DNA from: Hofstenia miamia | Lineage: Eukaryota > Xenacoelomorpha > Acoela | DNA length: 64,000 bases | Reading direction: 5' to 3' | Assembly: GCA_004352715.1 (NCBI GenBank) | Contig: SCFE01000060.1 | Location: 1,243,030-1,307,029 of the forward strand | In this document: positions 20,781 through 32,760 of the stretch, in pieces | Numbering within the stretch: the stretch's first letter is position 1 | Layout: every line of letters begins with the position of its first letter | Notes under the pieces: generated by a model | The model's input: the letters and a program-made list of their open reading frames with translations, nothing else | Told to the model about the DNA's origin: nothing | The model's database searches: none | Made by a program: the position numbers and the translations under genes

Positions 20781-21746
20781 TCATGGAAGCAGTGAATGCC
20801 ACATTGTGATTGCTTTTCCGCTAAACAGAATCATATCATCCAAGTGCTTTTCACCACTATCGCTTTGAGAATCAGCACCTATTACCACCCTGCCAATGGG
20901 TTTACCTGGCCCCACATTTTCGTGTTCTTTGATTTTGATTGCAATTGATAAAGATTGTAATTTGTTGGGATGTATTTTCAACTTGAACGTCTGATTAAAG
21001 TATGGATTGTGAGTACGTTTCATTACCTTTGTTTTTTGTTTAAAAAATAGTCTCCCATTCTGCTTGACTTCTAATTTCGCATATGGATTAGTTGAACCAT
21101 CAAAATCCATTTGAGGTAAGTTTTTGCATTCAACTATGCCAATTGTAAAGTTTCGTTTAGGGGGTTGATAACGAAGTAATATAGATATTTCTCCTCTATA
21201 TGCATTTTTCTTTGGAACGTAATTTGAAAAATCTCTAGTGAATTCGCCTCGCAACATTTCTTCATCTAGCGGTATTAAGCACTGAGAGGCGCAAATGTCC
21301 TCAAAATTCTTTTTTAAATGAAGCACCAGTCTAATTTGGTTATTTGCAAGATGTTCCATTGGACAGTAAAATTTGTGATCACAAGTGACAAACATTCTTG
21401 ATTCACGAAATAAAGGACCACTCTCCCATGATTCCCCGCTGTGAACAATTGTCATACTAATGATAACTTTATGTTTGTCAAGAGCTTTAGGAACAGTGAT
21501 GTTTTTCAAATCTAATGTCCCGAAGCTTATTCGCGCAGTGTTGTAGTCATAATGAATCTCATAAGAAAGGCTTCCATGCCTTCGTTGCCTTTGAAATAGT
21601 GGCAATTTTTCATCATCTTTTGATTTGCTGTTTTGTGTCCGTCTGCAGCATCGAAAGCAAATACACACCAATGTAAAAAGTATACAACTAAAAAGAGCAA
21701 ATACGCCTGCACATATACCGAAAATCGCTTCATTGTTCAGTCCCAT
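20781..21746 (-). CDS. Membrane-anchored double-C2 protein, synaptotagmin type, copy 2
   Basis: An intact intronless frame of 321 residues from ATG 21746 (MGLNNEAIFGI), the same length and architecture as copy 1. It has a membrane segment at about 6-31, a Cys-rich juxtamembrane run (CICFRCCRR), a degenerate C2A and a C2B ending WHSLLP. C2B is almost identical to copy 1, including TNPYAKL and KEHENVGPGKPIG, so both copies lack most Ca2+ ligands. Differences concentrate in the linker and C2A (QNSKSKDDEKLPLFQRQ here). One Cys of the juxtamembrane cluster is Phe here. The TATA-like words upstream of copy 1 are not kept. Preservation of both frames suggests both were under selection, or a recent duplication. 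Confidence 0.85.
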   Translation of the reverse strand: MGLNNEAIFGICAGVFALFSCILFTLVCICFRCCRRTQNSKSKDDEKLPLFQRQRRHGSLSYEIHYDYNTARISFGTLDLKNITVPKALDKHKVIISMTIVHSGESWESGPLFRESRMFVTCDHKFYCPMEHLANNQIRLVLHLKKNFEDICASQCLIPLDEEMLRGEFTRDFSNYVPKKNAYRGEISILLRYQPPKRNFTIGIVECKNLPQMDFDGSTNPYAKLEVKQNGRLFFKQKTKVMKRTHNPYFNQTFKLKIHPNKLQSLSIAIKIKEHENVGPGKPIGRVVIGADSQSDSGEKHLDDMILFSGKAITMWHSLLP

Positions 21747-21850
21747 GCCATATATTAATTTGACTTTGGCTTTGGCTTTCAAAACAAACGCAATAGTTCA
21801 TTGCGCAAATGTATTGTTGTAGTTAATTACAATTTAATTGTTACCGAACG

Positions 21851-23907
21851 TTATAATTTAAACACAAGTAACAATGCTTGATTTGTTTCGCATCTGAATG
21901 TTGAGTGAAAACCTTAAAGCATAAATAACTTATAGTATGTACTTTTCAGCTATCAGAAGTAAAAATATTTATTATTGTAACTTGTACAGTTCAATTCAGA
22001 TTTCAACTTAAGAACAACACTTAGTTGATACATTCATGCACATAATGCAGTTTTTCTAAAATAATGTTTTGGACACTGCAGGATTTCATACGTGTCCACT
22101 CGCTAAGTTCGTTACAACTTTTAACCTTACAAACTAACGCATTTCCTCTCGATCAAATATACAACTAAAGAAAATATATGAACCACAATTTCCATTCTTT
22201 TAACATGAGATGAACAAATCATTGATCTTTTCATTGCTATGACCATCCTCGTAGATGAAGTCATAGATAGACTTAAATTTTGGCCTAAGTTTTGCTCAAC
22301 CTGGTCTGAATCTTGCACAGCATATTTAAATTATTGCTATTTCAGCCCATTGTATGCCCATTTTTAGGAGCCTTCTCAAACACTTCATTGATTTTTCGAA
22401 TTGCTAGTTCTACCTGCTTCATTGGATATTAGCTAATCCTGTTACTCAGGGGTAATTATTTCCCCAAGAGGAAATTACCTTCCCAAATAACCCAGTTGAT
22501 ATTCCACTGTTTGAAACTCCTCTGGCGACATCTGGCATGCAAAGCGCGAATCTGTGCTGAGTCCGATAAGCGGGGAGAAGTCGAAGGCCGAATTTAAGTT
22601 GAGAGAGTTGCGTCTCTCCCGCTTTGGCTAACCAAGGTTACTAACGGTAATAACTTAGTGAACACCTGTTTCAACCAAGGAATCAGTGTGACAAAAGACA
22701 GAGCAAATGCTGATCTCATAGATCAGAAGAAAAAGAGTTATCCCCAACATGACTGCTCCATGATACACATTCATCCTGGTCTTGCTAACAGTGTTTTCAC
22801 TGTACAGCTGTCTGTCCGCTAATCCAAACAGACAGCGACAATGCCCTTAGGGCTCCCATTACTCCAGGAAACATTCCTTCACCTCATCCCTTTTACAAGA
22901 AATTTCTTTAATTTTTCAAAAACAGCACAGTCAAATTCAATTGGCTAAATTCTTTAACAAAGCACTTAATGATATTCAAAGATTTTTTTTCGCACTAGTC
23001 ACTGTCAAAATTGGAATATATATCATACCCTACTACTTAATTTGTTGCAACATGTTCAATCAATTTTGCCTATAAACGAATTTGTTTCATGTGAAAATAG
23101 ATTTGAGGAAATTCCGCTCCTATTCCCATACCGTTCCCATTCGGCAATCACGTTCAATCCTCCGGCACTGATATCAATCATTACGATTGTATTTACCTGT
23201 CACATAGCTTGAACTCATTCTAATAGCTTCACTTTTACATATCGCTCACAGATGGAAGCTGATACGTACTGACAACCGAATCAAACTGGTCGCCTTAATT
23301 TCACTTTAACGGTCAAATTCGGTCACTTTGAGATGTGTCTCTGGTCATACCGGTCTGGGAGCTTTTCAAATTTCAATCTGTAAAGGCACGTGGCAATTAA
23401 CATAATTATATTTACTGAAATATTAATGTAAATACACTGTAATTTACAAAAAAGTTCACTTATTTCATTTAAGTACAAGGCTCCCAAAAGCACTGCAGTT
23501 AACAGCTGCAAGCTGTTACAGCAAACATCAAACAAGTGCTGTTTAAAAAAGCACATAAAATTGGCACATTTTCTGTGTTGTTCACATTCTATCAATGTCT
23601 TTTGATCCACTCAACAATGCATAAGAGATGCCAAGTATTCACACTAGTGCTGCAATCATTGACAAAGATAGTTGCAGCCCCAAGTAGTCCAAAAACCAAT
23701 TGGTAGATGGTGATTCAACGCGTCAATTATAATTTTTATTTCACAATTGTTGTTTGTCGTGGGCATTTAAAACTTTTCATTTCTCGCTCTTTATCAACAT
23801 CTGGAAGGGATGATCAATTTTTCATTTTGTACAATTTTCAAAAACATTTATAAAGCACCGTGTATTATAGCAATAGATAATTTGCATCGTGATACAACCA
23901 GACTACT
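21851..23907. other. Intergenic, no gene seen
   Basis: No gene recognised. 22440-22900 is noticeably less A+T-rich than its surroundings (for example GGCGACATCTGGCATGC and GCGGGGAGAAGTCGAAGG) and may be a separate mobile element or regulatory block, but I found no termini or ORF. The 95-codon minus frame at 23323-23610 has no recognisable motif. Confidence 0.3.
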
Positions 23908-24815
23908 GTAGAATCGGTGGCTAGGGACTATAGCGGCATTACAAATCAGAAGGTTACAAAAACGGCCTTAATAGAGCAGCCACAACTCTAGCAAAATAAC
24001 AAGAATAGATCAAACTAACATCAGTAATTCATCCATTGTAACCTGTAACTGTTTAGAAAGAAAACATCTAGGATGACCAATTCATACAGCTTCCAGCCAA
24101 AGAGCTACCTGAGGAGAAGGCAGCTCGTGATTTGAGTGTGCGGTGCTATCCTAATTGTCTCATTATTAAATTTCTATCTCAATTCAAATATAACAGTCTC
24201 ACAGTGGTTCTTATTTCTCAGCTCACTATTAAATAGCACATAATTGCTGTGCATTCACGTTAACCAGCGGTATAGTATCATCACAGTGTACAAATTATTA
24301 TTGGTGCATGTAGGAAACGAACGAGGGTCTTATTTTCCCTATACCTAGCCATAACTTAATACGCCCATGATTTAGGCTGCTAACTGCCCAAAAGCTACGC
24401 GTCAAATCAGTCCGCAGTTAGCAGGACACCCAAATTGTCGCCGTGAGTTTAAGCGATCATTATTATAAAAATGATACAAGTACGAAAAAATAGAAGAGAG
24501 TTGAACACGTTGAGTGAGATAAGCTCTTGTAAACTCTATTGCTCGATTGCTACATTGGTTGCCCTATTTATACAAAGTTTCAATAATTACCTGTCTTGTT
24601 TACAATTTCGAATCATACGATCACGTTCCCTCGCAAATTCAATTGAGCAACAAACAATACGTAATACATCATTGAGGGGACAAATTAATAGCAATGTAAA
24701 CTATTCTCGAAATGATCGAGCTGACGTCAAAGTGACGTAATCACTACAAATTACAAAATTACAAGAAATCGATCAAATTTAAAAATTAAATTCAAATGTC
24801 CCCAAGTGACTCTAC
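23908..24815. mobile_element. Non-autonomous TIR DNA transposon, copy 2 (inverted)
   Basis: Reverse-complement copy of the element at 813-1735. The ends are GTAGAATCGGTGGCTAGGGAC on the left and GTCCCCAAGTGACTCTAC on the right, inverted repeats of each other. Internal landmarks match the other copy, for example ACTATTAAATAGCACATAATTGC and AATTCATACAGCTTCCAGCC. CTACT occurs on both sides (GACTACT before, GCTACT after), possibly a target duplication. The two copies are clearly diverged. Confidence 0.8.
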
Positions 24816-25439
24816 GCTACTTGTTGCTATTAATTCCTATGACGATTAGATTTTACAACTGCTATATTTATTTTTGTGCTATATGTTTTGTAGATAATTT
24901 ATGAATTTTGAAATTAGCCTTTTAATAGTTTCTTTCACATTGTTTCTCTTAACTTGTTCAAAAACAATGTTATTATCTCCTATCAAGTGACAGACACAAG
25001 TGGGGCATGGTGGCATGGCCCCGTCACGATATTAAAGCTGGTTTGATTGGTTAAATCAAAAAATTTCCGCAAAAAACTTAAAAAATTTTAAAATTAAGAT
25101 GGTAAATACATTTTTAGAATGAATCTTTTCAAAATTGTCACATGATCAAGATCTTTAAAAAATACAGCATATATATATATAATTGACGAGTTTGCAATCA
25201 ATTGCTCACATCTGCAATCTAGTTTTTCAATTAACTTTTTGTTTTGCTCAATAAAAGCAACTACAACTACAACAATTATTTTTAATCTTTATTCACAGGG
25301 AGACGTTTTCCTATCAATTGACATATATTGATAAAAACAAATCACAACGTTAAACGTTTTCGATTTAAAAAAATCATTTTCAGAACAAAATTGTGGTAAC
25401 ATAAATTTACAATAAACTAAATGATCTTTTAATGTATAT
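24816..25439. other. Intergenic, no gene seen
   Basis: A+T-rich sequence with a short TA tract near 25170. No ORF or repeat structure recognised. Confidence 0.35.
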
Positions 25440-25830
25440 TAAATTATGACTATGCATGCACATTAAATATTTTTAATATTTTCGAATTTAATTGCGTAAT
25501 TAGTAAGTGCCCTTCATCTTTGTTCTTTATGTAAATAGCCTCCATTATTATTAAATCCTTAGATCTTTTTAATATTGTAAAATATTTAATGCCTGGTTGA
25601 TGTTCATTCATAAATATGTATGATCTTAGATGTTCCTTAATATGTTCTTTTGCTCATGTTATTAAATGACGACTTGTTTCACCAATGTACGATTTTTGAA
25701 AATAGACAAAGTTATATTCATAAAATACAGATGAAATTATGTCTAGTTCCGGAGGATCCTTGTTTTTGATGATGTCAGATGTTCTTAATGATGGTTATTC
25801 GAATCCTTGAGATAATTAACTATTACATTT
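25440..25830 (-). pseudogene. Penelope-like element, GIY-YIG endonuclease relic
   Basis: The minus strand reads LRTSDIIKNKDPPELD, then FQKSYIGETSRHLIT, a stop, and AKEHIKEHLRS, then IYIKNKDEG. The TSDII.NK.PP block and the YIGET.R.L...EH core are the C-terminal GIY-YIG nuclease of Penelope-like elements. The catalytic region is interrupted by one stop after HLIT (an Arg codon turned to TGA is likely). The reverse transcriptase that should lie upstream (25830-26100) is not recognisable, so this is a truncated copy. Confidence 0.65.
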
Positions 25831-27190
25831 TAAAAATAATTCTTTTCTTAAGTATAACTCCGCTTTCCTTTGAATAAGATTTGTTGTTGATTCCTAAATA
25901 TTTACTTCCCACTTTACCAACTATCTTAGAAGGAGTTTATACTATTTGTTTTGCTCGGGACACTAAGAAATTATGGAATAGCGTGCAACTTAGAGCTACA
26001 TAAAGTTTTTTCATTTTGAACATATATTTTCAAAGCTCGGCTTATTTGACTTCATTAAAATTGCAAACCAGTTCAGCTTAACGTAAGCTAAAGTTTGAGA
26101 GATCACGTTATTTTATCTACTTTTCAATTTTTGGAGATTTCAAAAAAACCCTAATTTTTGAAAAAATATTTAGTGACTAAAATGCACGATTCGATGTATT
26201 CCAATGGTATGTAATTCCATGTTATTAGCTTAGATATTGAAATTCATAATGCCCCGGATGTCCTATGTGCACCAACATATAACAGCTCAAGTAATGGAAA
26301 ACTCAAAGGACAGCTGAATGTATAAGTAACATGAAAATTAGTCAAGAAAAAATAGCTGGAAGACATTCACGTCATTTCAGTTTGTACATTAATAGTAGTC
26401 TAATATTAATAACTGTTTATTATTTATAGCTAGAAGACTAAATGACATACAAAATGGTTCACTATAGTCAAAGATGAATGTAGGCATAGCTTAGATTTTC
26501 AAAGGATAGAAATTTTAAGCATTTTAATTAACTTGATTATTTCTTGCATTTTTAGAGAACTTTAAGAACTAAGTAATTATGTTATGTAACTACAAATCAT
26601 ATAAATATCATCTACAAATATTGAACTCAAAATGATGAACTACATCAACAGTTTTCAAAAAGAGAATATATAAGCACAGAGGATAGTCTACAATCTTTGT
26701 CCGTTTACATTAAAAATGAATTTACAGTCTAAGAATTTAAGCATTAAAACTTTTAAATTTAGTAAGAATATTCCAATGATAACAAATAAATAATGCTAAT
26801 GAGTGATTATTTTTTTTGGAAAATGTTGCTTCTTTCTAATTGATCCCATGCTGCATTTATTTAATTACAATTTCACATTTATGAAAGTAACTAAATGCTG
26901 CTGTTACTCAAAAATGAGAGACATTCAAATTTACATAATATTAAAGAAAGTTATTCTGGGAGGCTTATTTAACAAAATTTATCGGAAATATATGCTAGGC
27001 ATGAAGAGTTAATCACCTAAAAATATCATATTAGAATTTTTATATTATAAAAGTAATTAATGCAAATATAACTAGTGTAAGTGCTAAAGGGTAAACCAAG
27101 AAATTTAGTGACTGAAGTTTTGTTCTGTGAATGTACAGCTTTGTGAAAATTAATAAACTAAATTAACTTAATTAATGAGCTCATATTACT
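25831..27190. other. Intergenic, no gene seen
   Basis: No gene recognised. The plus frame at 26803-27012 (69 codons) carries no motif and is probably chance in A+T-rich DNA. Confidence 0.35.
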
Positions 27191-27278
27191 ACCAGCAAAT
27201 TAGGCATAAAAAATTTCAATAATTCATAAATGACTGGCTCCGCGTGTTAATGTTTATTAAATATTGCACACATGTGCA

Positions 27279-27291
27279 TATAAACGCATTT
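27279..27291 (+). promoter_or_regulatory. Conserved TATA-box region of small membrane gene A
   Basis: TATAAACGCATTT lies 119 bp before the ATG at 27398. The same 13 bases occur at 57221-57233, 120 bp before the paralogous ATG at 57341. The surrounding 200 bp of the two loci are also alignable (GCACA.ATG and GTTGT..GTT.G.CACA words). Spacing and exact conservation support a core promoter, though a 5' UTR element is possible. Confidence 0.5.
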
Positions 27292-27397
27292 CATGGTTGT
27301 AAGGTTGGCACATTTAAATGGATAATGTGCATCTGTTTACACGGTCACAACTGCATTATAATTCTTAGAAATCGATTATATACGTTGAGCGCAAATA

Positions 27398-27422
27398 ATG
27401 CCGAATGAAAATACAAGTGCAG
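27398..27422 (+). CDS. Small membrane gene A, exon 1
   Basis: A 25-nt exon, ATGCCGAATGAAAATACAAG plus TGCAG, followed by the splice donor GTATTT. It encodes MPNENTSA and the first base of the next codon. The paralogue at 57341 has the same length, the same first nine bases and the same donor sequence, and both are phase 1. Exon 2 copies start with two bases that complete the split codon. The reading is an inference from conservation between loci; no transcript evidence is available. Confidence 0.45.
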
Positions 27423-28942
27423 GTATTTAATTTCATATATTATCGTACAATTATGTGGTCGCTGGAAGCTCTTCAAAATTAGAAATATGCCAAAATTTTT
27501 GTCCATGACGGTGACCCATATTTTGAAAAATTTGAAAGTTTGTCTATTTTGAAAAAACTTGAGTGTTTTAATAAGCAGTATTTTATTTCAAAATAATAAA
27601 TACAAGCTGTAGCATAGAAGCACAACGAGTTGGCTCATATCGGGTTGAGATATTTAAGGTTCAATTCTGGTTGAAGTCCAAGATATTATTTTTTCTTAAA
27701 TATTCAACTCTATGTCAATTAAAGATGAAATTCGTAGACAAATAAATGATTTTTATGTTAGTTAATTAATATATACGCCCCTATAACAAAACTTTACAGA
27801 TCAAAAAATTTTTATACAACTTAGTGTATTATGTAAAAAATATATTTTATTTCACCAATGGGAAAGAAACGAAAACTATAACAATTCAGTTCCGATGTCG
27901 ATTTTTTACACCATAAAACCATGGTTTGGGTCTTTTAGTATTAGTATTAGGTCAAACGTTTTAAGGTATATTTTCAAAATAGTAAATTACGTTTTTAATC
28001 AACTAAGCAAAATGAGCATTCAACTTTACACCAAGAAGACTGCATCGTTTTTTGGAAATCATGTATAGATTATGGTTTCTGCTGAAAATTAAAAATTCCG
28101 TCTTCATTTTTTCTATCGGTTTGGTTTCTGTTTTGAGTGAAAACCGCGGTTTCGTTTTTTTCGATATACTTCTGAGCTCTATGAGGGATTAAATTTTTTC
28201 TAAATCCTATTTGAATGAAGAAAGTCCCATTCTAATACGCATAGTGAACTATCCTGGTGTTGTAGTCTCGAAAAGATCATGCTTCATGCATATAGGGTAA
28301 GCTTAGGGAATACGAGGCTGTGAAATTCATTTACCTAATTTTCATAAATAGCCATCCCATTATTTATAGTCAATAATTATGTTTGAGTCTTGGCATTCAT
28401 TGATTTGATTTAAATGTTGTTATGACATGTTCAAACGAATAATGCAACCAAACTGCCGAACGAAAAGGGAAATAATGAATTGCAAAGCCTTAGCAGCTAT
28501 ACAGCCTTTTGAATATAAATATGTATTTGTAATTTTCAATTACGTTGAATTTCAGCTTCCTTTGAAAGTAGTTCTCTTATTCGACCAGAGGGCGTTGATA
28601 GTGAACTCAACCGTTACTGTCTGTCTGCTTCTGTAATCCGATTGACTAATAATCATTGACTAGCGACGATTCTACTGTTATTAGAACAAAAGACAGCCAA
28701 AATGGGAAATTTTGTTACTAATATTTTACTTTATGGATTTTGGAAGTTTATAGCTCATTCGAAAGAACAACACTAGAGGAAGATTTCATCTTAAGGTGCA
28801 AAAGCCAAAAACCCAAGATCAAATTAGCTAGATCCAAAAAACGTAAAAAATTTGAAATTTTTTCCCGAGTTGGATCAATTTTTGTCCAATCTTAAAAATT
28901 TTTACATGAGCATTTGAACCATCGATCGAACTCTATTGTGCA
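27423..28942. other. Intron 1 of gene A, first part
   Basis: Non-coding; the first about 200 bp can be aligned loosely with the start of intron 1 of gene D (after 57366). At 28655-28670 CTAGCGACGATTCTAC resembles one end of the 923-bp transposon family (CTAGCCACCGATTCTAC), possibly a solo or badly decayed copy. Confidence 0.3.
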
Positions 28943-29064
28943 TATAAATTTAACATAGTGAGCATTAATCGGCCAGAGTGCTGGTCGATCAAGTACCCAT
29001 CAGTGAATTAGCAAACTTGATCCACCAGTACTCTGGTCGATTACTGCTTACTATGTTAAATTTA
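28943..29064. mobile_element. Foldback MITE, about 120 bp
   Basis: About 50-bp inverted arms around a short loop. The left arm contains AAATTTAACATAGTGAGCA and GGCCAGAGTGCTGGTCGATC; the right arm is the complement with a few mismatches (GATCCACCAGTACTCTGGTC, then TGCTTACTATGTTAAATTT). There is no ORF. TATAAATTTA and AAATTTATTA at the tips suggest insertion at a TA-rich site. Confidence 0.7.
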
Positions 29065-29794
29065 TTATTACTGATTAACTCTTATTATAGCTCAACAATA
29101 TATTACTGGTATTTTGTTAAATATTTATTTTTCTGATATTTACAAATGAGTATAATCGAGTAGGGCTTTAGAGTGCTAGAAGGATGCGCCAAGCAAGGCG
29201 ATCAAGCCCTTTGAAAAGCAAAACTCAGGCCAAACCTGTTTAGTGAAGCCATACAAATAATTGTAGATAAGATAATGAAATTTTTCTTTCGTTCCTAATT
29301 TTTATGAGAATTTTATAAACACCTTAGCAAATGCAATAGTTTTGGTAGTAGAGTTATTATTGCATTCCAGAATTCAGGACATAAATATCAAATTCTGAAA
29401 TCATTAGAAGCAAACTCCAGCCTGAAGCATAATCTGACTCCATTTCACGCAAATCGTTCATTGTAGTCGATTTCAACAAGACTTTGTGTTCGATATTATC
29501 ATTAAATTCAGCATTTGCGAGAAGACTACTGCTAAGAAAATCAATAGAAAACTACACCTATTAAACGTCAAAATGTTATGTCTAAAATAATTTCGAACAA
29601 TGTAGGACACTATAAGATAAAGTTAAAACTAATTAGAAAAAATCCTCTCATAAAATTGTAAGCATCAAGCTTTTATTTATTCAATTTTGAGCACAGTTAC
29701 CATTCTCGGTGGAATAATGAAATACGTATCACGACCTAATATAAAGATTGTAAGTGAAGTTAGAATTTAGTATATTGTATTTAATATAATTTAG
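29065..29794. other. Intron 1 of gene A, last part
   Basis: Non-coding. Bases about 29610-29794 align with 39290-39407 plus 41672-41744, the sequence before exon 2 of gene B. Shared words are TATAAGATAAA.T, CCTCTCA.AAAATTGTAAGCA and TTTATTCAAT. This shows the exon-2 copies arose by duplication of larger genomic segments. Confidence 0.55.
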
Positions 29795-29872
29795 TCTGTT
29801 TTCGTTCAAGAGTAAGAAAAACAGTTACTTCAGTTTCAATGCTCATTGGTGTTAGGATGGCCAATTCAACAG
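29795..29872 (+). CDS. Small membrane gene A, exon 2
   Basis: 78 nt between the acceptor ATAATTTAG and the donor GTAGGA, phase 1 at both ends, open. It codes for CFRSRVRKTV followed by TSVSMLIGVRMANST. Compared with the other three copies the membrane segment is weaker (Arg and Asn where hydrophobic residues stand in B, C and D), so this copy may be decaying. ATGCTCATTGG is shared exactly with copy B. Confidence 0.5.
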
Positions 29873-30045
29873 GTAGGATTTTTTTATTTTTGGAATTAAG
29901 GTTTAAAACGATATTTTTCCATTTGCTTATTGATCATTTGAGCAATAGTAAATTATTGCGAGAAAATTATTCAATTAAATTTACAAATAGATTATATATT
30001 CAAATTTTCTTCCATAAAATTTTAAGAAGATTAATACTGTTCCAG

Positions 30046-30059
30046 GAAGTGTACAGTAA
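30046..30059 (+). CDS. Small membrane gene A, candidate terminal exon
   Basis: After the acceptor CTGTTCCAG, the bases GAAGTGTACAGTAA complete the phase-1 codon, add SVQ and stop at 30057-30059. In gene B the equivalent acceptor GTTTCAG leads to AAATTGTACAGTAA with the stop at the same place. If used, the whole protein is only about 38 residues. Alternative downstream exons cannot be excluded. Confidence 0.25.
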
Positions 30060-30410
30060 ATATTAACGATTGAAAGACTTCAATCCACCATAGAAAATTC
30101 ATTTTACTTGATGTCAGAAGAGAATATTGAAAGTAGATAGTACTGACTTAAGTTGTGTTCTCACTATCGACTTTTATCAACTGTCAAGAAATTTTTAACA
30201 TTTCTGTTTCATAAACTTTCAATTACATATATGCAGCAACGCTAATTATTAGAATTCATGTGTATGATAGGGCATATCCACATGGAATAGTTTCCAAATT
30301 ATTTATGTAACATCTTTTATCATCAAATTGTGATAATAATGTTTTTCTATATTAATTTTCTGTTTTTTATTTTGTAATGTATAATTGGTGGAGACACCAA
30401 TTTTATTTTT
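30060..30410. other. Flank of gene A, no gene seen
   Basis: The first part aligns with 41986-42060 after gene B (CATAGAA, GATGTC.G.AGAGAATAT, TACTGACTTAA), again showing segmental duplication. The rest up to the polymerase relic is featureless. Confidence 0.4.
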
Positions 30411-31388
30411 TTTCTAAACAATTTTTAAAATTTTGCTCTTCAAGGCAATAAATTCATCTAAATACATGTATATACTTTCAGGTGTCTCAATTTTAAAGTA
30501 TCCAGAAAACTTTTTAATTTTATCCTTAAATAATTCATGATCTTTATGAAAATTTCTGAAATCAAATAATTCACAATCTTCATTAATTATCTTCAAAGTA
30601 TAAATTATATTTTTAGTTTCTATATTCAAAGTGAAGCTGTCTGTATCCTTGTAGTTTAGAGTTATATTATTTTCAGCACAAAATGTTTGCAATGTGTTTG
30701 AAAGTTCTAATACATTAAATCCAAGATATATTTATTTATCAAACTTCAACTTAGTTTGAAGATAATGATATACAAGAAGATCATCAAAATCAAAGTGCGT
30801 TTTATATTCTAATTTACTTTAATTAATCCGTCCTCTAATATTTTCACAATTTCGGAAAAGACTGCATTATTTAAAAGTTTGTAAAATATTCTTCAACACT
30901 ATTTTTTGCTTTTGTGCAGATGTTGGTAGTATGATCAATATATGCTTCCAACACTTTCTTTTGTTTAAATGAAATTACTCTATGCACATGAGAAATTTCC
31001 ATATCCATTCATAGGTAAAAACTTAATAACCTATAATAAACAAAAATAGAATTTTGATCAAGAATAGGTTTTGGAGTAAGACAAACACTGTCAAAAGCAA
31101 TTTGATTTTGATGTAATGCTGTATTGAAGGGGTACCTTTCTTTTAACTGGACAAAATAGAAAATTCTTTGTTATATTTTTCAATTTACTCAGATAAGTCA
31201 CACTCAGTAAAATATTCAATAAGACTGTTATCAGAAGTTCAAATTATTTTCTCAATTGAGTCTCCTTGTTTATTTATTTCTAAGAACTTAAAATTGCTAT
31301 AAGGAACGTTTTGTTTTATTCCCCAGCCATACAAATTATTTGTGTCAATATAATAAAGTATATTTTCATCTCTTGATTTAATATATAT

Positions 31389-31434
<46 letters not shown>

Positions 31435-32607
31435 ATATATATATATATATATATATGTATATTTGTTTTCTCACCTTTAGATGAATTGTAATTAAGGTTG
31501 ATATTTGCATTTTAACATTTAAAATCTGCATACATTCTAAATGGAACATACATTTTGTAATGATAATTTGTAAACTTAATTTTGTCATCTTTTGGAAAGT
31601 ACAATTGAATTGTATCCTCATTTCTACATAATCAAATATGATTTTCAAAAGTTTTCTTTTTTTTCATTTTAGCAAACATTTTTTACAAAAGTAAAGTTTT
31701 TGTTTACTTAAGTCTTTGTATAATACATGTTTTAAGTTCTTTATTATAACAAAGTGATTTTCATACACCCAAATCAATTACATTTTCATAGTAAATAGGT
31801 AATACATTGTACTTAAGAGGAGGGAAGGATCTTCCCCTGCGGGAAACTTTGTTTCCTATAACATTATCTACACCTTGTTTGAGCTTAGCTCTGTTAAATG
31901 CAGCTTGACCCCGAAGCCTTTCAGAGTCAAACTCCCAAACTTTTAGCTCATAAAAATTAGTTTTTATCCGATTTTGTTAAATAAATTTTTCAATTCCATT
32001 TATTGTTGTTTTAAATGTCATTCCATTCAAATATTATTGATTAAGGTATTTTTCATAACGCATGTGTTGTTTTGATTTTTAGGACTGTTGAGCTGTGATT
32101 ACAAAAAATTCTTATCTTCATTATTACTAATATTTGAAATTGAATAAGATTTGATTGGTAGTTTACCACATGCTCCACCCAAGAAATTTTTTGCATCTTA
32201 ATCTTCATGCTATGCACTCCAATGAACACCCAATTTGAGAAAATATTATTTAATTTATTGTTTTTGCTTATTTTCTTTCATTTTGAATTGATGTGGAACT
32301 ATTATATTATTAAGGGTAATTTCATTTCATTGCCTTGTTCTACAAATTTTAAGTATGATGAAACATTGTATTTTAGTGGTTGGCTAATTATATTAAAATA
32401 CATATTAATGTTGCTGAAAAATGGTATCAAATTGACTTGGAACCTTGGAACCTTGTTAGCAAAGCTAAAAATAGCTTTAACAATTTTTATTTATCTTAAC
32501 CTTGGAACATATCCATTAATAGTAAAATCATGTTTCTTTTCTACATTTTTTAAATTCCTGTTAATTTTAGTATATGTCTCATAAGTGATTTCTTTTCTAG
32601 TTGTCAT
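30411..32607 (-). pseudogene. Polinton protein-primed DNA polymerase B relic and adjoining coding remains
   Basis: The 3' end (30692-30414) is open and reads LNYKDTDSFTLNIET, containing motif C (YxDTDS) of family B polymerases, followed by DFRNFHKDHELF, FSGYFKIETPE and FIALKSK, the usual C-terminal order in Polinton and viral type-2 PolB. Further upstream on the minus strand, LGFNVLELS (near 30720) is the block before motif C. Beyond about 30900 many stops and frame changes break the reading. A separate readable start at ATG 32607 (MTTRKEITYETYTKINRN) begins a long decayed protein through 32200, probably the polymerase N-terminus or a neighbouring Polinton gene. A (TA)n tract expands at 31391-31455. 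Confidence 0.65.
31391..31455. repeat. (TA)n microsatellite inside the polymerase relic
   Basis: Two nearly pure TA runs separated by TTTAATA. The open frame here (31316-31648) is a translation artefact. Confidence 0.9.
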
Positions 32608-32760
32608 CTCTCTTTCTCTCTCTCTACATATATATATATAGTAAATATATCTAAATTTTGCGTATGATTCTGCTTAGTACTACTACTACTACTACTAGGC
32701 TTTATTAAACTGTAGATAAGTATACAATAATATAGAATAACATAAATATAAAAAGCATTA

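Larger units (their letters stand above)
20000..21850. repeat. Segmental duplication block 2, carrying a C2 gene
   Basis: Direct copy of block 1 (10030-11650), about 10.3 kb away. It is longer because of a 453-bp hAT-type insertion at 20263-20715. Flanking non-coding similarity extends at least 550 bp beyond the coding end when the insertion is set aside. Confidence 0.8.

Noticed and set aside
22440-22900. SINE or tRNA-derived element
   Set aside because: I looked for A- and B-box sequences and for a tail and found none convincing.
32207-32584. 125-codon hydrophobic plus-strand frame
   Set aside because: It is antisense to the decayed Polinton protein that starts at 32607 on the minus strand; hydrophobicity is a by-product of A-rich coding on the other strand.
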